Positions 17,749-30,422 of a stretch of DNA of 64,000 nucleotides are shown piece after piece. This DNA is from Salarias fasciatus. Its lineage: Eukaryota > Chordata > Actinopteri > Blenniiformes > Blenniidae. The translations under genes were made by a program, and so were the position numbers. The stretch is taken from assembly GCF_902148845.1 (NCBI RefSeq), contig NC_043761.1, positions 6,523,899 to 6,587,898 on the forward strand. Reading direction: 5' to 3'. Positions within the stretch are counted from its first letter, which is position 1. Every line of letters starts with the position of its first letter. The notes under the pieces are model-generated. The model saw nothing but the letters and a program-made list of their open reading frames with translations. It did no database searches and had not been told where the DNA came from.

Positions 17749-18683
17749 GTATTTTCCCTTTTGTTAATTGTCAATTTTTCTGTAGTTATTGTGATGCACC
17801 TGTTTTATTGCGGTTTGAAAATCCGAATTAATATCCATATGGTATCTAGATGTACTGATTTTATTATATATTGAAGTTGTGGGCTTTAAATATGTCTACT
17901 GGTTTCATGTTTATGATCTTCAAAACGACCTTTGTTTGCTTTGGTTAAGAAAGGTGAGTACATCTCTTGTGTTTTGACAATATGGCAAACCAGTAACAAG
18001 TGATCATGCTTTAAAATGGGCCCCCCATGAGTTATTGTAGTTATATAGTTGAATTACCCACAATTAAAGACACAAAATAGATATTTTGACATCAAAATGT
18101 TGAAAACACTGTTCATCATAAAATACTTTCTCATATATATTTTTGTCAGTATTGTGAATGAAACATAAGTTTTATGACTAAATGTTCATTTTTCAGAGCC
18201 AGTTATGTTTGATGTCTTGTTGCTGAGGCTGAAAAGGCAGTTTGGTTGATTTGAGTTATGGAAATAAGAGTATTTGCATTAAAGGAGCTGATCACGGGAC
18301 AGGTGCACACAGGTGAAAACAGACAACAATTCTGACATACAATGATGAAAACAAACACATGTGAGCAGTCCCTTGGGTGAAGTAGTCATAAATATGAAGG
18401 TAGTGCAATACACCGTAGATGGAGTACAGATGAGAAAGTAGACTGCGGCCGTTGGACCTCATCCAACACATGATATCACCTCTTCAAACCTGGGAGGGCC
18501 TGTTTTTTTCCGGCCAGGTAACAGCCACCACCTATCCTGGTCACATGACCCACTATTTACACAACCTGTTTATGAACGTTGGGAGTCAACACTTTGAAGC
18601 GGCCCAGCCAGTATCTGTGGCTGATGATCCGTCTCGCCTGTCATGATATCAAGTGATTGCTGTGTCCCCTTGCAGAAGACACG

Positions 18684-20541
18684 ATGGTGGAGCAAACGAG
18701 ACGGCAGAGCCGCGCCGTGTCCCTCCAGGCTGGACCTGGGGAGGTGGGCTCCGGGGCCCCGTTTGACGTGACCCTCAGGTAACAGGACAGCTGCTCCCTC
18801 CTGTGGCACGGCGCCAATCAGGCATGAATAAATCAACATTTATCCACATCAGATGGTTAAATATTATACTCAGTGATTTTCCAACAGATCACCACAGATT
18901 TTATAAGGAAAAGTACAGGTAAACACATACTCACACAGGCAGATATTTACTAAGAATAAGTAAATAAAATTCGGTATAGTTGATTATTTGCTTTTTGATG
19001 AAACAGATCAAGCTGTTAGAAAAGTCTTTGAAATTTCACCAAATTTGTAAAGAAACACGCATTTGTGGGATGAGCAGCAAAGCTGAATATGTGACTTATG
19101 GTCATACATTTTACACATTTTCTAATAATACTTTGTATGCTTTACACTCACTTATTCAATTTTTAAATTTTTTTTTTTAAACTTCCTTTACCTTTTTTAT
19201 ATCATGACATCTTTTTGATAGAATCACAGTGAATAAGCTATTCTGCAGCCAACTGGTCCCATAATTTAGTCTGGATTAAAGTTATTCGATATCTAAACTT
19301 TGGATATTTCTGTTTAAATTACTCCTGAATAACAAACTCTCTCATCTGCCTCACAAACATTGATTACGAGCCTGATAACATTTCACTCCACAAAAATGAA
19401 TTTCAACGAAAAATCTTTAAAACCTCCCTGTTCCACTTTCAGAATAAGCGACAGGGCTGCACGGGAGTTTGGCCGTCAGCTGGCTGCACTGGGTGACCAG
19501 CTGGACCGCGAGTGGGCCACCAGGCCGTCGGACAGACTCCCGGCTCCGTTACATCTGCTGGGACCGGCCCGGACTCTGACCCGGACCATCTATCGGTATA
19601 AAAAAATCACCATCAATCTTTCTTTTTTAATGTCACTCACCTGGTTAAATCTTTGTGTCAGTGGATAAAACGGCAGATTATTGTGTAAAACATCCCAAAA
19701 CAATGTAACTGATCTGACTTGTAATACCATATCACACCACCAGATGGTGTGGTGAGTCAGTCGGACATTCAGCCTCACTCTGGTATCTCACTCCTGCCAC
19801 ATAGTGCACAAAGGTGGTAATATCTTAAATCTTGTACCTCTCTGTTCCAGGGATGTTCACAGTCAGCTGTGGGGCGTTCAGGGTCTGTCTGCAGCAGTGA
19901 AGGCCTGGATAGCGAACACCACGGGTGGGCAGAGCCTCCTCAGAACCAAGGCCTTCACTACCTGGGTGAGTCTTCCTCTCATCTCTATGTTATATCCAAG
20001 TTTGTGTCTTTGGTTTTGCTCTGTGACAAAACTATGCACAACCTTCAAATCAGGCACAAAGGTACAAACACTGCATCATCAGGAGCAAAAAGTAAAAAAA
20101 TAAATAAGAAATAAAAATGTTCCATGAGATCAAGTGTAATTACAGACAGATGTAATAAAAATATTTGTTTTATCATTTACATTCACTGTTATCCATTTAC
20201 GGTCATGTTTTACAAATATAATTTGTAATTTAAAGCAATAAAATTTACTCCTGTAAATACTGAGTGACTTCATGTTTGGTAGTTTAAAATCCAGATTTTG
20301 ATGGAAGTGTTAGTGTTTTATATGATTCTGACTAAAACTTGTGCTTTTCACAGCTTGTAGCGCGCAAGATGTGACGATTTGTTTTTCCTGGTGGTTTTAT
20401 TAAAGCTCTCTATCGACTTTGGTTTCCCAGGTGTGCAGTCTGAAGCCAGACGTCTGCGCTGGCTGGACCAGAGGCGCTCTGGTGGCCCTGCTAGCGGCAG
20501 TCAGCGTCCTCGGCGCTCTCTGGTTGGAGTGGAAATCCTAA
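18684..20541 (+). CDS. bik: BIK, BH3-only pro-apoptotic protein
   Basis: BIK is a BH3-only killer that is anchored in the ER or mitochondrial membrane and neutralises pro-survival Bcl-2 proteins. Four coding exons: 18684-18778, 19443-19595, 19851-19965 and 20431-20541. They total 474 nt, 157 residues; human BIK has 160. The BH3 helix is LAALGDQLD at residues 45-53, with the invariant Leu48, Gly49, Asp50 and Asp53. A C-terminal hydrophobic anchor covers about residues 136-153, followed by EWKS. The start ATG is 8 bp inside an exon after CTTGCAG. The protein is otherwise poorly conserved, as usual for BIK. Identification rests on the BH3 plus tail anchor and on its place between ttll1 and mcat, the same order as in human. 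Confidence 0.88.
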
Positions 20542-21013
20542 AAAGCCATAAGCAGGTCTTCATCGGCTGGTTGTACTTTCAACCAAAGGGGGGAAAAAAA
20601 AAAAACATGTTTGCAAATTGAGTGAAAATTATTGATTTTTTTTCCTCCTCGTGCTGTTTACTTTTCTTTTTGTACCAGTCAAGGATTTAAGGAGACGTTG
20701 AAGCTGAAAGTCAGTGAAAAGTTTGAATCAGTTTCACAGTGTTGCCTCATGAGTTGGTCAGAATAATGTAGCAGTGACGTGTTGGTTCACAGTTGTATTA
20801 ATATTAAAAGAAAAAAACAGAAAGAAAGGAAAAAGGCCTGTTTTCCATGAGTGGACTGTTGCTGGCCTGCAGTCTTTTGTATCTGCATTCGTTTCTTACT
20901 GGATATAGAGATTTTTACAAACGATATGTGGCCTTGCTGAGCATGACATGAAGGGAGCTGGACTTTCTGTTGCAGAGTTGAAAAATGCTTTTTTTTTTTT
21001 GTAATCTGATGCA

Positions 21014-21019
21014 AATAAA
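21014..21019 (+). terminator. bik polyadenylation signal
   Basis: AATAAA about 470 bp after the bik stop, followed by a GT-containing stretch. The convergent mcat stop codon lies only about 95 bp further on. Confidence 0.6.
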
Positions 21020-21113
21020 CTTAACAAACACAAACGTGAGAGTCCTGTTCATTTAAAAAGTACTTGAGAAACAACAAAGCAGCACCCACAGGAGCTTGCA
21101 GTTTGCTCATCAT

Positions 21114-22870
21114 TCAGTCCTCGTCCGCCACCACGTCCACGTGAGTGTACGTCTGGAAGGCCTTCCTGTTGCACTTCTGGAGCGTGGCGCCCAGCTGCCG
21201 CCCGGGCCCCACCTCGTACGTGTGGGGGAAGTTCTCGCCCTGCGCCCGCTCGTAGATCTCGTGCAGGGTCTGCTCCCACTTCACCGGCGCCGTCAGCTGC
21301 TTCGCCAGCTGCCGCCGCACGTGGCTCTCGCTCATGTAGCGCTTCCCGTCCACGTTGGAGTAGACGCTGATCTCGGGACGCCGCACCTGGAAGGGAGGGG
21401 GTTTCACATTTATTTAAAAAAGGACCAAAATTGCATGTGAAAATCTTGTGTTCTGAATTCTTATTAATATGAATAGCAGAAGCAGTAGTATTACGTAATA
21501 AATGAATAAAAACTATCTCTTGTATTATTAGAGTTTCAGAGTTTGGCTTTATGTGGCTGCAGACTGACCTCCACCTGCCTCAGCACCTCTTTGAGGGGCT
21601 CCGTGGCCGACGCCATCAGCTCGGTGTGGAAAGCGCCGCTGACCGGCAGGCGCTTGGTCCTCATGAATTGCAGCTGTCGTGAGTTCTGCTGGAGGAAATC
21701 CAGGGCCTGGGAAAACAACAATACAAAGACGTAACCCAAATCCGCTTGTCTGCAACTATCATGAAACTTCTGTGGTTTTACTGAATGACGCTGCAATAAA
21801 ACCTCAGAGACATGAAGGTGTTGTACCTGCTGGTGCCCTGCGATGACCCTGCCATCAGGAAACAGGTAGTTAGCCACAGAGCACACGGGCTCCTCCATCC
21901 CCAGCCTCCTGCAGTGCTCTTTAGCCTGCACACAGGCGTATTTATACTGGGCCTGAGGTCTACCAACGACCGACAGCATCCCGCTGGGAACAAGCTCCGA
22001 GGCTCTCTGCATGGCCTCCGCTCGCACCTTCACTGCGTACAGCGCTGCGATGAGACACAACAGGAGCTGTGAATTACCTGCAGCTGCAGTCAGTGTGATG
22101 TAGAAGAAGCAGAGAGCAAGTCGACAGATACCTTCGGCAAACTCCATGGCACCAGAAAAGACGAGAGCGGCAAATTCTCCAACGCTGAAACCTGCAGCAG
22201 CAGCACACATCTCGATGGCCTGTGGACACAAGCAGAGTTCAGCTATTTGTTCTGAACAGTCAGCAGCTGATTTGTTGCGATTTCACTAAACTTCTGTTCA
22301 TTGGAGTGAAGAAGAGCAGAAACATCACTGTACCTATAAAAGACGTGTCTGCATGCTGGTCGTATAGTCCAGCTATTTATTCTCAATAATTTTCGTTCTG
22401 AAATCTACATCCAAATTATAGAGCATCTTCCTCCCACTAACTGATGTAACTACGTCTGTGAGCCTCACCTTTGGGTTTTTATCGTGGAGCATTTCCACAG
22501 CAGCCAGAGAGGTGACGAACACAGCCGGCTGGCAGTGCACCGTCTTCTGCAGCTCCTCCTCCGGGCCCTGCAGGCACAGGGCCAGCAGATCATACCCGAG
22601 GATCTTCTGCGCCGCGGAGAACATCTCCTTCACGTTGGGGTACTTGAGAAGCCCTTTGCCCATGCCCACAAACTGACTGCCCTGCCCGGGGAAGAGGAGC
22701 ACGGAGCGGCCGCTGGGATCCCTCCGGAGCCTCCGCTCCCGCACAGGGGGTGTCGGGGGAGGAACGGGGGGCTCGGCCGGAGCTCCACCTTGGAAGCCGG
22801 GGTGGTCTGTGGAGAGTTTTCGGCTGAGAGGCAGCAGCGACCTGACCTTAACTCTGCAGGCTGCGGCCAT
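21114..22870 (-). CDS. mcat: MCAT, mitochondrial malonyl-CoA:ACP transacylase
   Basis: MCAT moves the malonyl group from CoA to the mitochondrial acyl carrier protein in type II fatty acid synthesis. Five exons: 22469-22870, 22132-22219, 21827-22044, 21569-21706 and 21114-21386. They total 1119 nt, 372 residues; human has 390. The N-terminus is basic and Ser/Arg-rich, like a mitochondrial presequence, with a proline-rich stretch at residues 31-42. GQGSQ (62-66) and the nucleophile elbow GFSVG (Ser146) are intact, and the catalytic histidine is in SGAFH (His263). I chose the ATG at 22870 because A at -3 and G at +4 give a strong context. An in-frame ATG at 22894 would add eight residues. The gene converges with bik. 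Confidence 0.96.
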
Positions 22871-23024
22871 GCTAACAGCCCTGGGAACAAACATGAGCCG
22901 CTCCACAAAACGTCACAGGTTAAAAAACGAGGCGAAATCCGCAGAGACGATCTGCAGCTGATTAAACTATCAACTTTGATGTAAGTTTAGGTTTTTTTCT
23001 GCCCGGCATGACTGCTCTTTGGAC

Positions 23025-23036
23025 GCCGCCATGTTG
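23025..23036 (-). promoter_or_regulatory. YY1-like motif upstream of mcat
   Basis: The minus strand reads CAACATGGCGGC, matching the YY1 core (AANATGGCGGC) common in promoters of mitochondrial housekeeping genes. It is about 155 bp upstream of the mcat ATG. A GAGGGGGCGCTG stretch near 23090-23105 resembles a weak CTCF core. Confidence 0.4.
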
Positions 23037-23511
23037 TTTAAAGTTCACCTTGTTGTTTTAATTCCGGTCGTCAGTTCGACCCATGCCGCCTGCAGCGCCC
23101 CCTCTGGTCGGGGACTGTCATACACGACGACAATAGCAATTTTTTTTCAGTTGCAACTTCATGCTCGTTTCACATTTAGAATTACTGCATTAATAGATTG
23201 AACATAAAAATAACATGCAGTTATTCGGGCTTTTAATAACACAATCAGACATTGCAGGCATACACCAATGAAAAACCTTTTTCAACTTTCCCTTTTTTCA
23301 ATATTCACTTGTTTTTACTATAAATTTTAGATTTATCACTTTTCATTACTATTGTGATGAACAGAAGTTTATCTAGTGTCTTTTCACTCCAGCTCCAGAA
23401 AGAAACTAACACTAAATTCTTCCTACAAATGTTTTCTTTCAAGTTTCTGAAGGAGAGATTTTCATAGTTTAAAGTCACAAGAAAAATAAAGTTTTATTAT
23501 TCAGCATAGAC

Positions 23512-23517
23512 TTTATT
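23512..23517 (-). terminator. def6-like polyadenylation signal
   Basis: Minus-strand AATAAA about 175 bp downstream of the stop codon of the def6-like gene, giving a short 3' UTR. Confidence 0.6.
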
Positions 23518-23690
23518 GTACAAAACTGTAAATCTGTTTGTCAGATGTTTTCATTTAAACCTGCCTAACGTCGTACTCATCATTGTGAAAATCCAAAACA
23601 TAAATATAATACAAGGCTTGCAGAACGTTTCCTCCATTCACTCTAAATTTTACACAAATATAGAGTTTTGTTCTGATCATTTCTGAGAGG

Positions 23691-26600
23691 TCACATCCGC
23701 CCGTTGGATTTATCATGCGAGTCGTCTGATTCGTCAGACAGGTTGGCGGCTTCCATCTGCTCCTCCAATCCGTCTCGCGTCCGGCTGTTCTGATTGGCTC
23801 GTATCTTAAATTTGGAGATAAATTCGTTGCTGGCCAACGCGCCTTCCGTCTTGGGACATGTGCGTGTAGTTAATAAACGACTCTCCAAACGCTCTGTATA
23901 AAAAAAAAAAAACATAGGTGCATGTTATAATACAAACAGGCATTTTAATGACAATGACAGTGGATGAACATCTACAGAGTAATTTCCTTTATTGGAGCCT
24001 GCATTTCACCCACTACCAGCGAGGATCAGCTCAGAAACATAGAAATGGATGGTACATGGAAGCCTTAAGAAGCATGCTCCACCTGCAGGAGAGATGGGCT
24101 TCATCAGGCGGTTCAGCTGGACGTTCCAGTGTCGTACATGTTGACTGGCGTTCCTCAGCTTCTCCTGAACCTCCTGCAACCACAAACCAAACAGCTTTGA
24201 GATTGTTTGTCCTAAACAAACAAAAAAGAAGAATCTAAAAGTTAAAAGTCTATTTCCACCTCACCTCCAGGTGCTGATGGCTCCTCTGGCGAGATTCCTG
24301 CAGGTCCTGCAGCTCCTGAGAGGCGGAGTAGAGAGCCGAGGGGGTTTCCTCATCTGCGCTCCCATCAGAGGCCTCCTGCACTGGGCTGAGGTTGTGCAAG
24401 GCTCTCTGCTGCTCCTGGAGGAGCTGGAACTGCCTCTTCTTCTCTGCTTCAGCCCTCAGCACCCTTAAGAATACAAGAGCCAGCTGGTGAACATGGCTCG
24501 GTTGCTATTCTTTTCTTCATAAAAGCATGTTTTGATGTGAAAGCAGAGCACAGACAAACCTCTCCAGCTCCAGTCTGGCTCTCTCCTCCTCCTGTCGAGC
24601 CTGGATCTCCATGTTGAGAGCAGCCTCCAGTTTCCGTTGGGTCAGCTCCAGCTCCTTGATCCTTTTCTTCTGCTGCTCCGCCTCCTTTTCCTTCTCCTGC
24701 ATCTCGGCCTGCATGCTGTCTCTCACCTGGGTGCACAACACACACACACAGCTGAGTGGAAATAAGTGACCTATACTGAATCACTTTTTCCAGGAATCTC
24801 ATCTCCATTTCACTGAATCATTAACTTTATGGGTCCATGTTTTTCTGCTGTTTCCACAGATCAGAGTCAATAAGCTGGACTGTGACATTCAGTTTTAATA
24901 AAGTTTTATCTTTACCATCTCAGCCTCTTTCAGCTGTCTCTCCAGCTCCATCTGCACCTCCCTCTGCCGCCTCCTCTCTCTCTCCTCCGCCTCCCGTCTG
25001 CGTGTTTCCAATTCCCGCGCATGCTGCAACAAGCACACGCGCAGCACATCACGAAAAAGTATAGTTTCGTCTGTAGTCCACCCCTCTGCGAGTCGTCCCT
25101 ACCTGAATGATGTTCTCGATCTCTAAGTCCTGCCTCCCCTTGTCCCTCTCCATCTTCTCCAGCTCCTGTATGGTCAGGTCGTCCGATTGGCTGCTGCGGC
25201 TGCTGCGGCTGCTGCAGCTGCTGCGGCTGCTGCGGCTGCGTTCCCGCTGGCTGTGTTCCCGCTGGACGCGCCGCTTCACTTTGAGCTCGTAGTGAAGGGA
25301 GCGCTTCCCCTCGGCCTGAAGACGCAGCGCTGTCTGAATAGCTGGAGATTTGATTGACATAAGAAGTTAAGAGACATTTCGAAATATAAAAATAAAATAT
25401 TGACCACTCATCTTGGTAAAATTTGAGTAACTTGAAGCGTAGCCTGTTGTGACGTGTACATAACTATTATTGTAGTGCGTCTGCGACACATGAGAGATCT
25501 TTCCTGTTGCTGTCAGGATGATTGAGTTCAGGATTAATGATTACTTTATAAAACTACCATATTTCAAGCAAATCATATTTCCTTAAACAAGCTCTAGATT
25601 CTCAAAATAGAAATGTAGGAAACTGGAAACTGAGTTCATTTGATTCACTGATCTCATGTTTGATCATTAAACATTAGGCCAACTTCAGAAAAGGTTTCTT
25701 GTCAGGAATAGAGAGAGTTCAAAGCAAACGACACCTCAAATAAATTCAACAAGTTAGATAAAATCTGTAACCCCACAAAGTAGTCTGTAGAATGAAAAAC
25801 CATCATCGCGCTGGCTGCTTTGTAACTGAGATTTAATCATTAGAGTTGCTGCAGTTAATGTGTGACTTTTCCAGGATACACACACCAACACACCTTGAGT
25901 CCACTCCACCTTCTGTCTCTGGTCCGAGGCGCTCATCTCGAAGGTTTTGTTGTGGGTTTTCACACAGAACATGCAGCGTTTTCCCTCCCTGTCTGGAATC
26001 GGCTGAAACAGAAGGTACACATGTCTTAAAATTTTAATTCCGAACTTTCCACAAAGTTTTACGAGACACAGAAGATGCAACACAAGAGGACATATCAGCA
26101 AAGACAACGTTTGAAATAAATTTCAATGAAATAACACTGCTGGATGTGTAATGCCACATTTCACCACAAGAGGTACTGCAGAGACCAGAGGACTTACGTG
26201 GACGACGATGCCTCTAACTTCTTGCACCACCGAGGTGAATTCTCCCTCCCTGGTCCTGCTCTCGCTACGTGGCGGCGCACTGTATCGTCAACGTTTTATT
26301 TTGTCCTCCTCTTCGGCCAGATACAACAAACAGAGGCGCTGAGCTACTCTCTGCTTTTGACAGCTCGCCTTTTTGGCTACGAATGCGCATGCGTAAAGCC
26401 CATTCACCAACGCAGATGCGTTTAGTGCGCATGCGTGGAACGCAACATGCGCCGTCCAAAGCGCAAGTTGCGCGTGCGCGTGCGCCAGAGCAATCGCGCC
26501 AGAACACCACAGTAAACAAACGAGGATGGACGCCAACTTCGAAGAGCGGCTCTGTGAAGAGGTCAGACGGTACCCCCAGCTTTATAATCCTGCTCTCGAG

Positions 26601-29600
26601 GACTACGAGGATGGCGAACAATTCTTGGGCGGAGATAGCAAACTCTGTCGGTAGAGACGAGAATGCCTGCCGCCAGAAGTGGAAATGACTCTGATCGCTA
26701 TGTTGAGGCAAAGCGGAAAATGAATGGAGGGAGCGCGGTGCCTCCCATAATAACGACGCTCGACTGGCTCTCGGGATTCAACAGGCATGGCCACAATGAC
26801 TCCAACTTCCTAGAAAAGATAAGCTATTAATTCATGAAGCTATGAGATGCTGGTCGGCCATGTTGCCTTGTTTCGTGGTGTATTTGGAGGCTATTCACGT
26901 GAATATGATAGGCACTTCTTGAAAAAGAGATCTCAAATCTCAATGGGGCCTTTGACCTGGGTTCTAAAATAAACTTTTGGCTCGCTGCATTACCAGTTTG
27001 ATCAATAATGACTACCTGAGCTGAGCTACACATCACTGATAAATGTTCCTGCTGTGTTTCAGTCTGGAGGATGGAATGAGGAGGTGTTGCAGATGGAGGC
27101 CATGGAGGGGGATTCCTCTCCTTTAGCAGCATCACCGTCAGTGAGCTCCTCATCAGGGATGTCTGAGTTGGCATCTTCCCCAGTTGTGATGCCTGCAAGA
27201 CCTCGAAAGAGGAGGAGGGAGCAGCCAACGCCCCTGCAGCTCGAAATAATAGAAATACTGGAGGCATTGGACAAAGACGACCTGCATGACGATGAACTAT
27301 TCTGCCGGCTGATGGTGAAGATGCTCAAGCGACTCCCCAAGAAAGAGAAGATGGATGCAAAACTGAAAATGCTTCAGTTTCTCTATCGCCTTGTCGTGGC
27401 GTACCGGACCATTGAGGATGTGTAGTAGTACACACAGACCAGAAAGGTGCAGTGTTGAAATCCTGTGTGTCAATAAATCCACAAATCTCACAAACGCTTG
27501 CAAAGTTTGCTCAGTTACTTCCACAAAATGTGTATTGCATGACATGCATATGGGTTAAATAATATAAACTATAAATATTTTTATTTTATAATAATAAAAA
27601 TGTGTCAGGAACTGAGTTAGACAATTCATACTTTAAGGGTACTCAATGTAAAAAAGCTTCGTCTGCACACGTGGAACGCGTACGCTCCAAAGCGGACTTT
27701 GGACACGTAGAGGTGGAAAGCATGAGCTCTTTTCAGTCCGTTTCATTTTGAATGAGGTGGAGCAGTAAAATGAAAGCAGATGAATCTTTTACTGATTCCT
27801 CTTTGCCTGGGAAATTTGCAGTTTGTAATTTTTCCACGTTGAGTCCGATTTGCATGAGGAGAGATGGGAGAAAATTTGAACAAAGCAAGAAGTGGAGTGC
27901 AGGTATCAGTTATTCAAAGTACAAATAAAAGGGTGTCATGAGGGAAAACTCACTGTTGACAAGTTGTTCCTGTTATCCTCTCTCTGATCAGAACTACAGT
28001 GAAGCCAAACCACAGCAGACACACCCATTTCCTCAGGTCTATGAATCCCAGTTTGACACATTCAGAACAGGAAATCCTCCAGGATCTGCTCAAAGAAACG
28101 CCCCAGACCCGAGCCGGGTCCCAGCCTCACCTCGATGACACAGTTCTTATCCAGCTGGATTTCGCCTCGCTTGTCCTTCAGGTCCTCGCTGACGTAGTAA
28201 GCCATGGAGGAGGGTTTCAGCACGAACCAGCGCTCGGTCCAGTTCCTGCGCACGTGTCCTTTTTTCCACATGTAACCCTGCGAATCAAGGGAAGTGAGAA
28301 ATGTAGGATGAAGAAAACGATCCGAGCGTCAGAGGAGTGTCTGCGTTCACGCAGGGCGGCTCACCCTCTTCAGGACGTTGTGATACATCTCCAGAAACAC
28401 CTCGTCCAGCGCCAGGCTGAAGGCCTCGGCGCTGGTGACCCTCAGCAGCCGCCCTGCGCCCATGTGCTCCAGGAAGCTCCACACCGACATGCCCTCCTCC
28501 TGCACCGTGGCATCCTGGGATATCAAGTCGTCCATGGGCTTTCCGTCCCACTCCTGGCTCATCGCTGTGCAGATCTTCTTGAGGAGATACTCCACCTACG
28601 AGCAAACAAACACAAGGATTTCTTGAAAACACAAACGCTTACAGCTGGATTTCAAACACTTACCGACCCAGACTCCTACTGCTGAATATTCTACATTCCT
28701 GTTGCACCTTTACATGTGGAAAGCTACCGTGCTGATAAAAGAAGCAGTTTATTTTCGCCGTTCTCGACAGGAAGCCAGAAGCATTAGGGAGGAAGCGCAG
28801 GAAGGAAGAAGGTCATTAACATCCTTACTTGCACTTGATTTTTTTTTTTTTTTTTTTCTGCTGTGAAAAAATATTTGACCATGTGAGCCTGTCGGAACAC
28901 GAGCCAAGCTTTCATGGAGGAGAAGATCTATTTCATTCAGTTTACTGATGATAATGAAAGTTAGAAGTGATAAATTGACATTTCCTGCAGCTTGTCTTTA
29001 TCAAAATTGGTAAAAAATAAAAAAATAAAAAAATAACCTCAAACTTGGCCTTTTGTCCTCAGTGTCTCTCACCTCCTCTGGTATCATGACCAGTGGGTAT
29101 CGATCCTCAGACAGCAGGTTGAACAGACAGAAGAGCTTGAAGTTGTCTCTCTCAGACAGCAGCGTCCCCTGCGGCGCCGCCTTCAGGTTTTTCTTCATGG
29201 TCATCATCCAGCACAGGTCGTCAAACTTCTCCTTGTCGAACATCCCCTCTTTCACCTGGAAGCGAGGAAACGGAGCCTAAATTAAACTCGTGCGTTTGTA
29301 AATGTCACAGCTGTGAAGGGAAGGAAGCACAGAGACATGAAGATACTCGACTTTCTCGTGTACTTTCACTTGCTTATGCCTGCAGAATACATCTGTAGAT
29401 GCTCCACAGCTGAGCTGAACTGTAACTAGGAACTGCTCAGTTACAGGATCAGCTCATAAAAAGTTACACTGTCCAAAGGGAATAAAAACAGAATGGACAT
29501 CGTTGCTCTGCTGACTCAGGAACTGAACAGGGACTGTTGTGAAACTTACATCACGAAGCTCTAAAGTTCACCAAGCCAACCAAGAAATATTAAATTACAG

Positions 29601-30375
29601 TTACCGGCTGTGTTTTCAAAGATAAAGGAGTCACTTGAGGAAGCACTGCAAATGAAAAGTAACTGGATCCATGGAAATGCGAGTGTTGCGTGACTGTTGA
29701 TTGTGTCTTTTGCAGGTAAGGCGTAACTTTTGGAGAGTTGCAGGGCAAAACATGAGCAGTCAGCTCGGTGCGGATCAGTCTAATGACGGAGTGACTCTTT
29801 AGGCTCAGCCCAGGTCACACCGGTCAGTTGGAGACAGAACCCACAAACACGTCAGTAACAGTTAATTGTAATCACTTATATCGCCACTGCTGAAGAATTA
29901 CAGCAATATATTACTTTATATTACATCATTCACAGTTTGAAAGTTTTCAATGTGAAAATGGGTTAATTTCATTAAAGAGTCAAATCACAAACTATGCCAT
30001 CATTGTGTATTATTTAAAATAGCAATTAATAGAAATTAACAATTAATTGACATTAAGCATTAAAACAAGTGTTTATAACCTCACAGAACTTCATATTTCT
30101 AGAGTAAACAATTTAAATTGTATTTTCTATCACATTAAATAACACAAACCCCTGTAAAGTGTGACTTCTCTACCTTGTCCAGGATGTACTTGTTGAGGTA
30201 GGGCATGTATCCATGATTGGACACTGGGCCATCGTCGTCGTCCTGGAAGTGCTCCTCCAGGGCCACCGGGTCATGCGGGATGTTGAGGACCGTGTACAGG
30301 TTGTGAGAGAGCACCTGAGGGGGAGAAACGCACATTTTTACGCACGATGTTTTTGCCCCGCACACTCCCATGTTT

Positions 30376-30422
<47 letters not shown>

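Noticed and set aside
21536-22231. A continuous 231-residue mcat frame
   Set aside because: It spans three exons and two introns that happen to stay open. The intron-derived stretches have no match in MCAT proteins.
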